Below, in pieces: positions 21,071 to 33,400 of a stretch of 64,000 nucleotides of DNA. A program made the position numbers and the translations under genes. The first letter of the stretch is position 1, and each line of letters starts with the position of its first letter. Below the pieces are notes generated by a model. The model saw only the letters and a program-made list of their open reading frames with translations. It was not told the origin of the DNA and ran no database searches. The stretch is taken from contig NC_080043.1 of the NCBI RefSeq assembly GCF_012489685.1, positions 45,213,127-45,277,126 of the forward strand, written 5' to 3'. This DNA comes from Lotus japonicus (taxonomy: Eukaryota; Streptophyta; Magnoliopsida; Fabales; Fabaceae).

Positions 21071-23033
21071 CTAGGGTTGGGGATATGGGAGTTTTGACAG
21101 AATGAGGTCCATCATATTTTTCATACTCAGATTGAAATCAGTTTCTCTTCAATATGCTTCTGAAAATTATTGATTGTTGGGGCAAGCGTTGAGGGGTCAA
21201 GTTGAGCATAAGTGGGAGGAGCAGCTTGAACTGAGGAAGATGCAGGAGCAGAAGTAACAACTAATGCAGAGCTTACAACCAGGGCAGAAGTTGTGTTTGG
21301 ATCTAGAGAATATTCAGAAGCAAGAGCTTGGGCCTTCAAGGTAGCAGCTTCAGATTCATACTTAGCAGCTCTTTCCAGAGCTTCCAAGCGAGCAGCCTCT
21401 TTCTGAGCAGCTTCAATTCTGGCAGCTTCAAGTCTTGCACCAGCAGCTCTGACCAACTCTTCAACTTGTGCAACAAGTTTTTCCAATTCAGCTTCCTTAG
21501 CTGCAGCTTCAACTCTTCTGGTCGTGGCTTCTTCTGAATGTTCTTCCTGATTCTTGGTATTCTGAATAGCTTCTCTCAGCTTGATGAAGTTCTTGGATTC
21601 TAGAAGAACTTTTCTTCTTGCAGTCAGAGTTTATTTCTTTATTTGTGCAGCTTCAACTTGGTCAAAGCGCTCTTGATCCGCAAAAGCATGCATGTCCTCA
21701 ATGTAACCTTGCATCCAGCTACAGAATCTCTCCCACTTAGAATCAACCAGATTGGGCTTCTCACTTGAGTCAGTGAAAGCATAGAGATTTCTCAGCCTCG
21801 TTGTTGCCCTATCATTAAAGATGTTAATGCATTCCAGAAGGTTGGTAGGCTCTGGATAGGTATAGGGGATAATTGGGAGATTTGGTTGAGGAGAGGGTTG
21901 AGTAGCAGCAGCTTGGTTAGAGCTAGTTGCCTCTGGAGCAGAAGTTTCTACTTCAGGAGTTGGGGGTAGAGTCTGAGTCACCTGATCAGAAGTTGTCTAA
22001 TCTGGAATGGTTTGTGCTTCAGGGTTAGCGAACACAAAGTCTTTTGAAATAACTGGGTAATAGTTAGACAAAGAGACTTGTGAGGAATCAGGTGAGGAAA
22101 AGGGTAGGAAACACCATATTCAGACGTGTAGGGTTGTAAAGAGAAGAGGATGGTGGAATTGGATTAAAAATTTCTTCTGGGGGTCCAGAAGTTCTCTTTT
22201 CTAGAACTAGTTGAAATTCTCTTTCTGTGGAGGATGTGTTTATATTAGAGGATGTTTGTGGTAGTTCTCGGTTATTTGGGAATGGAAGTTGGATAATTGG
22301 AGGAGTTGGGGCAGAAGATGCTTGACGGATTCGATCTAGAAGATCAGGTTTTGGAGGTGGAGGGAGTGTTTTGTTCTGGAGTGGTAGTGACTGCAATTGC
22401 AGATGTGGAGATGGCAGAGGTTGAGGGGAGAGGAGTTATGAGAGAATGATATTTTGGGACAAATGGGGCAGAAAAATGAGGATGAGTTTGGGATGAAGAG
22501 GAGGAAGGAATGGCATTAACATTAATGACAGAAGCAGAAGAAACAACAACTTGAGACTTACTTTTCTCCTTGGCAGAGGATCTGGTGATCCTTGAAACTG
22601 TGCTCTGAGTGGATTGAGGCTTAACAGCCTTTATTTCAGTCTTGATCTTCTTCGCCTTCTTCTTCTTGGATTTCTTCTCAATGTCAGAGTCTGACTCCTG
22701 AGGCCTCTTTCTGGAAGGTCAGAACATGTCTGGCGGACATTCTGGAAGTGAGTTGAAGACGTCTTCAAATTCCACATCAACTCCTTGTTCATTCAGAAGA
22801 TTGACATACTCCTTAATAGCATCTAGGGAATCCATCTTTGTCCACAGAGGGTAGTCATCAATGACAATCCTCTTCTGGATGATTTTCTCCTGAGGCTCAT
22901 CAGAGGGAGGAGTACCAATCTCTATTACTATTTTCATTTTCTTCAGGTTCTTCACGTTGAAGGCCTCTCCAGAAGTTGCGGTCAGATCCTCTGTGCAGCC
23001 AGTAGCAATCAGATCTTCTAACAGCTTGCTCTC
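21071..23033 (-). pseudogene. Envelope-like ORF of S5, C-terminal part (broken)
   Basis: Read on the minus strand from the insertion point at 23033: SKLLEDLIATGCTEDL, IVIDDYPLWTKMDSLDAI, VFNSLPECPPDMF, then a stop near 22719 followed by a Lys-rich run (KKSKKKKAKKIK), the Pro/Ser-rich middle, a block LPIIPYTYPEPTNLLECIN near 21860 matching S1, and a coiled coil near 21130-21490. Several stops and frameshifts separate open pieces at 22955-22719, 22396-22088, 21981-21631 and 21486-21127. The end is at about 21071. Its other half is at 34016-34803. Confidence 0.82.
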
Positions 23034-23724
23034 TGTAAGACCTGGATTTTCAGAACAAGTTAAGTTTCCGACTCACACGTAGAATCAGTGTAAGCGTGAC
23101 AGGAGTTTGACATTTGAGAAAGATTAATGAAGAAGAAAGTTCAGGAATTTCTTGAGGAATGTTGCGTAGTTGTTTTCGGAGTTAGTGCGAGTCGTCTGCA
23201 CACTTGCCTTAGGGCGAGCGTGTCCAGAATAGGCTATTTCGCTCTTAAAGCAACGTTTTGAGTGAGATTTCGAACTCAGGGAAAATTTAAAGATTCTCTT
23301 TATTTTTCCATCGACCAGCGTTTCATTTCGGAACTCTGGACTGTACGCACGATAGGTTTCACTTTTCGGATGTCCGCCGACGCTAATTTCTTTGCTTCGA
23401 AACCCTATTTTCGAGCAATGGATGAAGACTTTTTCTATTCGGGACTTCTAACAAAGATTCCGTCCGCGTTGTCAGACTTGTTTCGACATTTCCAATCTTT
23501 CTTCTGTTGGAAGTTTTGTCGTCTGAGCATCACAGCAAAAAGTAGTTTTTCGGGGCAGATTAACCGACACCGCTTTTGAGTTTTTCGATATCGTATTTCC
23601 CAAATCCTAGATATTTGTTTTGAGTTCTGGAATTCTGACGCTAGAATCTCTCTTAGAATTCCACGGTGATCGTGCTGCAAAAATCGGAATCGCGAAATTT
23701 TCATTTTCCCGCGATTTCACCCGC

Positions 23725-23734
23725 CTATAAATAG
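23725..23734 (+). promoter_or_regulatory. Probable TATA box in 5' LTR
   Basis: CTATAAATAG sits inside CGCCTATAAATAGGCG, a near-perfect inverted repeat with 7-nt arms and an AA centre. It lies about 690 nt into the LTR, which is the same relative place as in LTRs A and B. The 3' LTR copy is at 31104-31113. Confidence 0.7.
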
Positions 23735-25205
23735 GCGAAAAAGCAAAAATCTTGCCATTTTCACCCATTCTTGGCCGCGAGTTCTAAGGGGAGGGGAGGA
23801 GAAGAATTTTTCGCGAAATCTTGACCGATCTTCGTGCAGTTCGTCCCTACTTCTAGGTATCGAGGTAACTAACACGATTCCTACCTCTGATTACTGTTTC
23901 TGCTGAGTTTCTGTAGTCGTTTCTGTGCTCTAAGTTTTGAGCTTTTTCTAAAATTGTCCGTTTTCTTCGATTTCTTGCTTGGGTTATGTTCTCTAGGTTT
24001 CCATGAGCCTAAAACCTCTGTCAGTAAACGCTGATTGTGATCCAGTTGTCCAGGATCTGAAAAACTGTTTCAAAACCCTTTTTGCTCACATTTCGAAACT
24101 TTATTGTCGAAAAGACTTAATCTGACTTCGTGCCTTTAGGATTTGTTGTCACGGAAGTCATGAGGATCGTTGCTGTCAAATTTGTTTTCAGAACTGATAA
24201 CTTTGAAGTTTTGAGCCTTTATTTTGGACCAAAATGCCCCTGCGTAGTCGTATTTCGGCCCGATTGTCCGAAAATTGTTCTGACAGTTTCTTTGCCTTAG
24301 TTTTACCCTAAAACTACCTTGTGAATTGATTTGATCAAAGAAAAAGAGCCGAAGCCCTTTTTCCTTTGAGGCCGTGGACTATTTCCTTTAGGGGGGAGTT
24401 TTTCGGTTTCGAAAACTTGTCTTTTCGTACCTGATTGTCCTATTCTGAAGCTTTAATGCTTTGTCTATCGTTTATGTATTGTATTGCGATCGAACTAATC
24501 GATATTGTTTGGATTCTGCTTTGTTTTCTCCGAGGTTCAGTTGAAGGAACTTTGGAAGGTTCAGAGCACTTGAGTGAAGGAGCTTGTGATTTCGAAGCTA
24601 GATCAGCTCGAGGTTAGGGCAACTTACATATATTAGCTATGATTGCATGATAGGCGTCGATAAATCCGACTTATGCTTTGTCTGATGTTGTTTATGATGT
24701 TGAGTTGATGTTATGATGCTTTTCCATAACTTGTGATGTTGTGCTTCTGTTGGATTGAGCGTTTTGACGCAACTTCGGAGTGGAGGTTCATTGATCTGGT
24801 GATCTTTGATATCTCGGGTTGGATGAACAACCCTAGGCAAGTCCAAATGTGGGGTTTGAGACTTAGCCATTTGTTGGGATTCGTTGGAATTCCTAGACTT
24901 TCCCCGGGAAGTGTATTTTGGGTGGTTGATTTTTGGAAACTTAGAATGATAGAGCTTTCGAAAAATAAAGACTTGGGAAACTTAGACTTTGAGAAATAAA
25001 CTCATAACTTGGCTAATTCGAATTGAAACAATTTTTATTAACGTTTAAGCATAGGAGAACTGAAGGGGAAAATATTTACGAAAGGCGGGGAAAAGTCGAC
25101 TTATGTTGTGGGTTTGGAGAGTTTGGAATTGGGGAAAGCCACTGAGGTGAGCTATGGTGATGATTGAAAGTCACCGAGTACTCTAGTACTCCTGGTAGTG
25201 TTGTT

Positions 25206-25487
25206 CGAGTCGTGTTGTATTGACCGGCACAGACTCTGGGTTTTGTTTGTGGGTTTTGTGGTGGGAGTTGTGTTGTATTGACCGACACTAACTCCAAGTC
25301 GTGTTGTATTGACCGACACTGACTCTGGTTTTGATAATCATATTGCACACGTGCATATACGCGATGAAGTGCCAAGCAGAGTACTTCGGTATAACAGGAA
25401 GTAACGATCAGCCATGCAGAGTTGAATCGGTCCTGACTATATCTGGCACAACAGGAGGTAACGATCATCCATGTAGAGTTGCATCGT
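25206..25487 (+). repeat. Stem-loop series in 5' LTR with covarying arms
   Basis: 25206-25236 has arms GAGTC/GACTC, 25264-25295 GGAGTT/AACTCC and 25297-25324 AGTC/GACT, all around the same core (TGTTGTATTGACCG). Further on, 25366-25387 has GAAGT/ACTTC, 25405-25429 CGAT/ATCG and 25461-25487 ACGAT/ATCGT around a CCAWGYAGAGT-type loop. The 3' LTR carries the same series 7,379 nt downstream. Confidence 0.7.
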
Positions 25488-25660
25488 GCCTGTTGATGTT
25501 CGGCATAGCAAGCAGAAATGGTCAAACCATGTAGAGTTTGTATCGTCTTGACTATAGCCAAAGGTGATAAGCGACGCCCGAGCAGAAATGGTTAAACACG
25601 AGGCCAGTGTTACGACCGTCTCGAGGTGCCCAGCCTATAAGTGGCAATACCGTTGGTTTG

Positions 25661-25796
25661 TCCCGTCGCCAAGCAGAGTGACGTCGTTGATTTGTTCCGT
25701 CGCCAAGCAGAGTGACGTTGTTGATTTGTTCCGTCGCCAAGCAGAGTGACGTTGTTGTTCTGTCCCGTCGCCAAGCAGAGTTACGTTATTCGGATT
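25661..25796 (+). repeat. 34-bp tandem array, four units, each a small hairpin
   Basis: Units start near 25661, 25695, 25729 and 25763 with core CCGTCGCCAAGCAGAGTGACG, written here as CGTC + GCCAAGCAGAGT + GACG, so CGTC can pair with GACG. The fourth unit has TACG in place of GACG. The loop is shared with the GAAGT/ACTTC hairpin at 25366-25387. The copy in the 3' LTR is at 33040-33175. Confidence 0.8.
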
Positions 25797-26639
25797 TGTG
25801 TCAGCATATTCTGCACTGGCACACAATGCATCTTATTATGACTGAATTGTGTAAGAGATTTGATAACATGCTATGTATAAACCTTAGGGTAAGCAGTGCA
25901 TAACTTATATGTATATATACAACATATATATATACCCCTTTTATCGCATGTTGATTGTATATCTATTGTATTCTGTAAGTTGACCCTAGCGCCTTGGCTT
26001 TGTTTGTATGTTTGTGCTTGGGCGGTCGGCCTGCTGCCAGGCGTCCGTCAGCCGGTTCGTGATGATTCGTTGTGCGGGAAAGACCCGGAGCGGAACGACT
26101 ATTACTGAAGCTTTCGACGAGGACCCGGACTTCATGACTGTTCGAGGGAGGGTCGATGATAGTAGTGTGGGTTATGGGTGGTTAGAGCCTTTTGAGTTAG
26201 TTGTTACTGTAATAGCTCTGATTCGTCATTCATATTTTGGGACAGGGTAGGTTCCCGACGCATGGCTTTTGTGTGGTTCTCTTACTGAGGGATCACAGTG
26301 AGTCAGTCGGACCATAGGGGTCTTTGCTTAGGCCATTTTGAGGCCGACTTCCTCCTAGTGGTTTGTAATTATGATTTTCTCACTCACACATCTGGATCTG
26401 TAACTATTTGCCTACGGGCACACTACTTTGGAGTCACTGCGAGTGCGCGTGACGGGAGAGTGCAGCTGAGGTGGTACATGTGTATATATTTGTATATTGG
26501 TTAGTTAGTGTTGGGGTTATGTCTTTATTTCTCTATTGCTTGATTTAAAAGGAATCAAACGAAAAAAAATTACCTGTTTTCCGCGTAAAGTTTACTTTTG
26601 GTTACTAAAGTGACACCTGGAAATCGGGGTGTTACATTG

Positions 26640-26651
26640 TGGTATCAGAGC
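26640..26651 (+). promoter_or_regulatory. Primer-binding site, initiator Met tRNA
   Basis: TGGTATCAGAGC, three nt (TTG) after the LTR end. Confidence 0.95.
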
Positions 26652-26848
26652 TTGTCGAGTCTTTTGGGAGTCTTTGGGGAATAGGTCTTCTGTGCTAAGT
26701 TGTGTGACTCTGCAAAGAGTAAAACCTTGATTGTCTGCCAAGCGATTTTCGCTTTAATTGATTGAAGTTGCTACCTAATCATATTGTGTAGCTATGCATA
26801 ATACTATCTTATGATTGGTACTGACTGTTTGCTAAACGAATACAGAAC

Positions 26849-28000
26849 ATGGTGAACGCGAACCAACTCGCTGAGATGGTAGCCACTTTGGTCCAAGCGA
26901 TGACTGTACAAACGAATGACAATGCACAGAGGCGTGCTGCTGAGGACGCACGTGAGCTACACCGGCTTCAGAGAGAAGCAGCCCTGGACCAGAATAGGGG
27001 ATTGAATGATTTTAGAAGGCAGGATCCACCCAAGTTCACAGGTGGGACTGACCCGGACGAGGCGGATCTCTGGATCCAAGAGATAGAGAAGATTTTTGAA
27101 GTACTACAGACTAGTGAAGGGGCTAAGGTGGGCCTGGCAACTTATCTACTACTGGGCGATGCTGAGTACTGGTGGAGGGGCGCCAGAGGGATGATGGAGG
27201 CAAACCATGTGGAGGTGAACTGGAATTCTTTTCGTGTCGCCTTTCTGGAGAAGTATTTTCCTGATAGTGCTCGTGACGAGCGTGAGTCGCAGTTTCTGAC
27301 TCTTCGTCAAGGGAGCATGACTATTCCGGAATATGCTGCTAAGTTGGAATCTTTGGCCAAACACTTCCGATTTTTCCGTGATCAGGTTGATGAACCCTAT
27401 ATGTGCAAGCGCTTTGTGAGGGGACTAAGAGCTGACATTGAGGACTCAGTGAGACCGTTGGGGATTATGAGGTTTCAAGCTTTGGTTGAGAAGGCCACCG
27501 AGGTGGAGCTGATGAAGAATAGGAGGATGGATCGGGCTGGAACTGGGGGACCAATGAGGTCGAGTCCCCGGAGCTATCAAGGAAAAGGAAAGTTACAGAT
27601 GAAGAAGCCTTATCAGCGTCCTACGGGGGAAGGGTTTACCCCAGGACCGTACAGGCCTACGATTGCTGCTGCGGGAGGAGCAGGAAGCCAAGCTGGAAGC
27701 CGTGAGATAACATGTTTCAAATGCGGGGAGGTTGGGCACTACTCCACGAAATGCCCGAAGGGGAAACCGAGGTGTTTCAAGTGTGATCTACCAGGACATC
27801 TGGCCAACAACTGCAAGACACCCAAGGTTGAGTCATTTGTTAACACCGTAAGGGGAAAGCGCCCTGCTGCTAAAGGAAGGGTTTATATCATGGACGGTGA
27901 AGAAGCTGAGGGGTTAACCAGAGGAGAGCGCAAGAACGATGGTAACCTTCTAACTATTCTTTCTCATTCTAGTATAGTATACTCTTCGTTACCCCCGTAG
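26849..28000 (+). CDS. Intact chromovirus Gag (383 aa)
   Basis: Gag forms the particle that packages element RNA. ATG at 26849 (MVNANQLAEMVATL) is the first good start 212 nt after the LTR. Residues about 1-55 are helical. The capsid (retrotransposon gag) domain covers about 56-225 with RQDPPKFTGGTDPDEADLWI, WWRGARG, FLEKYFPDSARDERESQFL and the late RFVRGLRADI motif. A basic Gly/Arg linker follows, then two CCHC knuckles near residues 290 (CFKCGEVGHYSTKC) and 309 (CFKCDLPGHLANNC). After GRVYIMDGEEAEG, which leads into protease in autonomous relatives, the frame ends at 28000 before any protease catalytic motif. It is a gag gene without pol and appears undamaged, so particles may form if processed by a partner's protease. 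Confidence 0.92.
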   Translation: MVNANQLAEMVATLVQAMTVQTNDNAQRRAAEDARELHRLQREAALDQNRGLNDFRRQDPPKFTGGTDPDEADLWIQEIEKIFEVLQTSEGAKVGLATYLLLGDAEYWWRGARGMMEANHVEVNWNSFRVAFLEKYFPDSARDERESQFLTLRQGSMTIPEYAAKLESLAKHFRFFRDQVDEPYMCKRFVRGLRADIEDSVRPLGIMRFQALVEKATEVELMKNRRMDRAGTGGPMRSSPRSYQGKGKLQMKKPYQRPTGEGFTPGPYRPTIAAAGGAGSQAGSREITCFKCGEVGHYSTKCPKGKPRCFKCDLPGHLANNCKTPKVESFVNTVRGKRPAAKGRVYIMDGEEAEGLTRGERKNDGNLLTILSHSSIVYSSLPP

Positions 28001-30099
28001 CGTGTGCAACACGCCTGAACTTGTTTTTACCGCTAAGCTTTGACCTTATAGTTATTACACCTACTAAGAATTCATTTGACTGCTGCTCGTGTTTTAACTA
28101 TAGAAGTTACACGAGGTTTAGAATAACACACTAAGTCTAGAAAGTAGTCTTCCACCGATGCGATTATGAGGAAGCTAGTAGCTGAAGAACGAATCTTAGG
28201 GAGATTCCTTATAGGTAGTATACGTGTCATGTTGAGGGTGTGTAGTTCCGTAGCGGGATCATTAAAGGATTTAGTATTAGGATATTTGTGACTACTGGAG
28301 GATAGGGATTCATTGACTGTTCCAGTGGGTTTTTCTAAATTTCCACCTTCGATGTATTAGGCCTGATCAACCTAATATTGAGGGGGTGATATTTGGAATC
28401 ACAGCTGGTAATGGACCTTGATAGAAGGATGTGTAAGATGAATTTGAATTGATTGAGGATTAGTCGGATTTGGGAGGAAAGTTCGTGTTAAGCATTTGAT
28501 TGTAAAAGATTAAGATTTAAATCTTTGGAAGTCGATGAGTGTCGTATAGACATTGATTGGTTAGTTCGTACGATTACTCCAAGTAGAGGTAGACTAAGTC
28601 AAGAGATTTAATGCTGGAAAAGTATTAAGTAGTTTCTCGGAAGTTATGAAGTCATAGGTTATGTGATTGCTGAGGGGAGTTATTAGAGACTAAATAAGTT
28701 GGATTTAATCAGGTTTTAGATGATAGCTTGATGGTAGCAAGAGTGAGAAGAATTAACTCTGAACTAGTTTGTTATAGTCGAGTTCGAGGAATAAGTTTTG
28801 CTAAGCGTTTGATTAATATGTGGAGACATTATAGTCTTAAGAGATGAATTTTCACTTGAAAAGTGTTGAATTAATGATTAAGTTGGAGAAAGAAAGTTTT
28901 AGCATAAGTTGAATACTTGAGGTTGTTGATATGGATTCCAAAGAAATATGCTAAGATTACTACGTGAGATTTACTAAGTTGGATTGAAATCTTAGGGTTA
29001 AGATTGATCTTGAGAGTCGAGAATCGCGTACGAGTAGGAGATCTTATGGTTGTAGGTGTGACAATAGGAGTTGAATCTTAGAAGATTGAAGACCTGAAGG
29101 TGAGTTTCGGGTTAAGACCATTGAGGTGTAGTATAAGAGAGATCCTGAAGTAAAGGAATTCTGGGTGGTGTGGAGTGTTAAGGTCGGTGATCGATTGATG
29201 TTGATTATGAGGTTGCGGACATAATGACATGTGATAAGATTTGAATGATGTTAGCATAATAAGTTATGATTATGGATATCAGGATCAGGTGGTGAGTGTG
29301 GAAGCATGACGACACTTATCAGGTCGTTTGGGTAAATGAAGGAGTTATAGTTTTAAGAAACGGATATTCATTTAAGAAGTATTGAAGAATTAAAGGTCAT
29401 TAGAGGACCAAACTTGGTGAAGGTTTAGGTTTTAAATCTATGAATGTCTGTCTAAGGTGTGTAGGACTTGAAGTTTGTCAGAATTTGATTGAGAAATTAA
29501 GAAGTTGATTGACGAGATGGTGATTGAGTCACAAAAAGGAAGGTGTTAGTATTAAGACGAATATCTGAGGTTGTTATATTTTGACGAGTTTCGTAGAGTT
29601 TAAGAGTCAATGGCTAGTTAAGTCCCTTGAGGTATAGTTATGATTTAATCTTCTAGAGGATAAGTCTCGATTTGTGCGAAGTGTTAGGGATTTCAGTAAG
29701 TGTAAATAGGTTTGAGTGAGGGAAGTTCTAAGGAAGAAGACGATAATAATGGATTGTTAGATATTAAGAAGAGGATTATCTTATAAGTTGTTGATAACTT
29801 GATGTTGAAGGGGATAAGATTAGTGAAGGACAAGAAATAAGGACATAAGTCGATTTTTAATTCGAAGGGTGACTAAGTAGGAGATTGATTTCATTGTGCG
29901 AGTGATGATAGTTACGAAGTTAGAGGTGTTTTAATGGACTAGCGGTTTCCAAGGGGGAGGATTCGTCTAGGAGTTATCGAACGGACAAGTGGAGTTTTGG
30001 ACTGTAGATGAAGATCACGAGGACGAGTTGAGTATTTACCTTAAGATGACAGAGAGGCACCGAGTTTAAGAAGAATTTCGGACGACCGAAAGTAAAGAA
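28001..30099 (+). other. Non-coding spacer of the gag-only element
   Basis: No coding region can be supported. The first 300 nt are unlike copies A and B. From about 28280 the spacer is related in reverse to 509-1750 and 7796-9050. The RT remnant present in A and B is absent, so this lineage lost more of pol. Base composition is purine-rich on the plus strand. Confidence 0.7.
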
Positions 30100-30400
30100 G
30101 TAAGTGGCTAAGATGGTGCGACTGCACGGAATGCCAACCGATATCATTTCAAGCAGAGATCTGACGCATGTAATCGAGTCAGGCGACATGAGGTTGAATG
30201 ATGTTTTGTCTTTTGAGACGCCGATAGTTAGCAGTGGGGATAGAAGAGTGAAACAGTTAAGGGGAAAGCAGATTGCTTAAGTAAAGATTATGAGGAACAA
30301 TGACACAGGCACTACTACATGAGAATTGGACGATAAGATCGAGGAACTGTATTCCGGACTTTCTCAGAACTCTGAGTTTCGAGGACGAAACTTTCTTTTT
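30100..30400 (+). pseudogene. Integrase-motif / chromodomain remnant of the gag-only element
   Basis: Translation gives MVRLHGMPTDIISSRDL running straight into a decayed chromodomain tail (LSFETPIVSSGDRRVKQ, then two in-frame stops, then ELDDKIEEL and SQNSEFRGRNFLFGG). The join between the integrase motif and the chromodomain part is at the same place as in copy B (7545-7916), which means a common deleted ancestor. It is non-functional. Confidence 0.75.
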
Positions 30401-30409
30401 GGAGGGGAG
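30401..30409 (+). promoter_or_regulatory. Polypurine tract of the gag-only element
   Basis: GGAGGGGAG followed by TAT and the 3' LTR start at 30413. Confidence 0.88.
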
Positions 30410-30412
30410 TAT

Positions 30413-33400
30413 TGTAAGACCTGGATTTTCAGAACAAGTTAAGTTTCCGACTCACACGTAGAATCAGTGTAAGCGTGACAGGAGTTTGACATTTGAGAAA
30501 GATTAATGAAGAAGAAAGTTCAGGAATTTCTTGAGGAATGTTGCGTAGTTGTTTTCGGAGTTAGTGCGAGTCGTCTGCACACTTGCCTTAGGGCGAGCGT
30601 GTCCAGAATAGGCTATTTCGCTCTTAAAGCAACGTTTTGAGTGAGATTTCGAACTCAGGGAAAATTTAAAGATTCTCTTTATTTTTCCATCGACCAGCGT
30701 TTCATTTCGGAACTCTGGACTGTACGCACGATAGGTTTCACTTTTCGGATGTCCGCCGACGCTAATTTCTTTGCTTCGAAACCCTATTTTCGAGCAATGG
30801 ATGAAGACTTTTTCTATTCGGGACTTCTAACAAAGATTCCGTCCGCGTTGTCAGACTTGTTTCGACATTTCCAATCTTTCTTCTGTTGGAAGTTTTGTCG
30901 TCTGAGCATCACAGCAAAAAGTAGTTTTTCGGGGCAGATTAACCGACACCGCTTTTGAGTTTTTCGATATCGTATTTCCCAAATCCTAGATATTTGTTTT
31001 GAGTTCTGGAATTCTGACGCTAGAATCTCTCTTAGAATTCCACGGTGATCGTGCTGCAAAAATCGGAATCGCGAAATTTTCATTTTCCCGCGATTTCACC
31101 CGCCTATAAATAGGCGAAAAAGCAAAAATCTTGCCATTTTCACCCATTCTTGGCCGCGAGTTCTAAGGGGAGGGGAGGAGAAGAATTTTTCGCGAAATCT
31201 TGACCGATCTTCGTGCAGTTCGTCCCTACTTCTAGGTATCGAGGTAACTAACACGATTCCTACCTCTGATTACTGTTTCTGCTGAGTTTCTGTAGTCGTT
31301 TCTGTGCTCTAAGTTTTGAGCTTTTTCTAAAATTGTCCGTTTTCTTCGATTTCTTGCTTGGGTTATGTTCTCTAGGTTTCCATGAGCCTAAAACCTCTGT
31401 CAGTAAACGCTGATTGTGATCCAGTTGTCCAGGATCTGAAAAACTGTTTCAAAACCCTTTTTGCTCACATTTCGAAACTTTATTGTCGAAAAGACTTAAT
31501 CTGACTTCGTGCCTTTAGGATTTGTTGTCACGGAAGTCATGAGGATCGTTGCTGTCAAATTTGTTTTCAGAACTGATAACTTTGAAGTTTTGAGCCTTTA
31601 TTTTGGACCAAAATGCCCCTGCGTAGTCGTATTTCGGCCCGATTGTCCGAAAATTGTTCTGACAGTTTCTTTGCCTTAGTTTTACCCTAAAACTACCTTG
31701 TGAATTGATTTGATCAAAGAAAAAGAGCCGAAGCCCTTTTTCCTTTGAGGCCGTGGACTATTTCCTTTAGGGGGGAGTTTTTCGGTTTCGAAAACTTGTC
31801 TTTTCGTACCTGATTGTCCTATTCTGAAGCTTTAATGCTTTGTCTATCGTTTATGTATTGTATTGCGATCGAACTAATCGATATTGTTTGGATTCTGCTT
31901 TGTTTTCTCCGAGGTTCAGTTGAAGGAACTTTGGAAGGTTCAGAGCACTTGAGTGAAGGAGCTTGTGATTTCGAAGCTAGATCAGCTCGAGGTTAGGGCA
32001 ACTTACATATATTAGCTATGATTGCATGATAGGCGTCGATAAATCCGACTTATGCTTTGTCTGATGTTGTTTATGATGTTGAGTTGATGTTATGATGCTT
32101 TTCCATAACTTGTGATGTTGTGCTTCTGTTGGATTGAGCGTTTTGACGCAACTTCGGAGTGGAGGTTCATTGATCTGGTGATCTTTGATATCTCGGGTTG
32201 GATGAACAACCCTAGGCAAGTCCAAATGTGGGGTTTGAGACTTAGCCATTTGTTGGGATTCGTTGGAATTCCTAGACTTTCCCCGGGAAGTGTATTTTGG
32301 GTGGTTGATTTTTGGAAACTTAGAATGATAGAGCTTTCGAAAAATAAAGACTTGGGAAACTTAGACTTTGAGAAATAAACTCATAACTTGGCTAATTCGA
32401 ATTGAAACAATTTTTATTAACGTTTAAGCATAGGAGAACTGAAGGGGAAAATATTTACGAAAGGCGGGGAAAAGTCGACTTATGTTGTGGGTTTGGAGAG
32501 TTTGGAATTGGGGAAAGCCACTGAGGTGAGCTATGGTGATGATTGAAAGTCACCGAGTACTCTAGTACTCCTGGTAGTGTTGTTCGAGTCGTGTTGTATT
32601 GACCGGCACAGACTCTGGGTTTTGTTTGTGGGTTTTGTGGTGGGAGTTGTGTTGTATTGACCGACACTAACTCCAAGTCGTGTTGTATTGACCGACACTG
32701 ACTCTGGTTTTGATAATCATATTGCACACGTGCATATACGCGATGAAGTGCCAAGCAGAGTACTTCGGTATAACAGGAAGTAACGATCAGCCATGCAGAG
32801 TTGAATCGGTCCTGACTATATCTGGCACAACAGGAGGTAACGATCATCCATGTAGAGTTGCATCGTGCCTGTTGATGTTCGGCATAGCAAGCAGAAATGG
32901 TCAAACCATGTAGAGTTTGTATCGTCTTGACTATAGCCAAAGGTGATAAGCGACGCCCGAGCAGAAATGGTTAAACACGAGGCCAGTGTTACGACCGTCT
33001 CGAGGTGCCCAGCCTATAAGTGGCAATACCGTTGGTTTGTCCCGTCGCCAAGCAGAGTGACGTCGTTGATTTGTTCCGTCGCCAAGCAGAGTGACGTTGT
33101 TGATTTGTTCCGTCGCCAAGCAGAGTGACGTTGTTGTTCTGTCCCGTCGCCAAGCAGAGTTACGTTATTCGGATTTGTGTCAGCATATTCTGCACTGGCA
33201 CACAATGCATCTTATTATGACTGAATTGTGTAAGAGATTTGATAACATGCTATGTATAAACCTTAGGGTAAGCAGTGCATAACTTATATGTATATATACA
33301 ACATATATATATACCCCTTTTATCGCATGTTGATTGTATATCTATTGTATTCTGTAAGTTGACCCTAGCGCCTTGGCTTTGTTTGTATGTTTGTGCTTGG

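Larger units (their letters stand above)
23034..26636 (+). repeat. 5' LTR of the gag-only chromovirus (3,603 bp)
   Basis: It begins TGTAAGACCTGG and ends CGGGGTGTTACA. It contains a TATA box (23725-23734), three stem-loop half-units of the GTGTTGTATTGACCGACAC type (25206-25324), further hairpins (25366-25487) and a 34-bp tandem array (25661-25796). It is the same family as LTRs A, B, D and E but a distinct subfamily. Small reading frames in it look accidental. Confidence 0.95.

Noticed and set aside
25076..25561. 161-codon minus-strand frame in the gag-only LTR (repeated at 32455-32940)
   Set aside because: It runs through the hairpin repeat region, which explains its repetitive peptide. The copy in the 3' LTR is identical only because the LTRs are.
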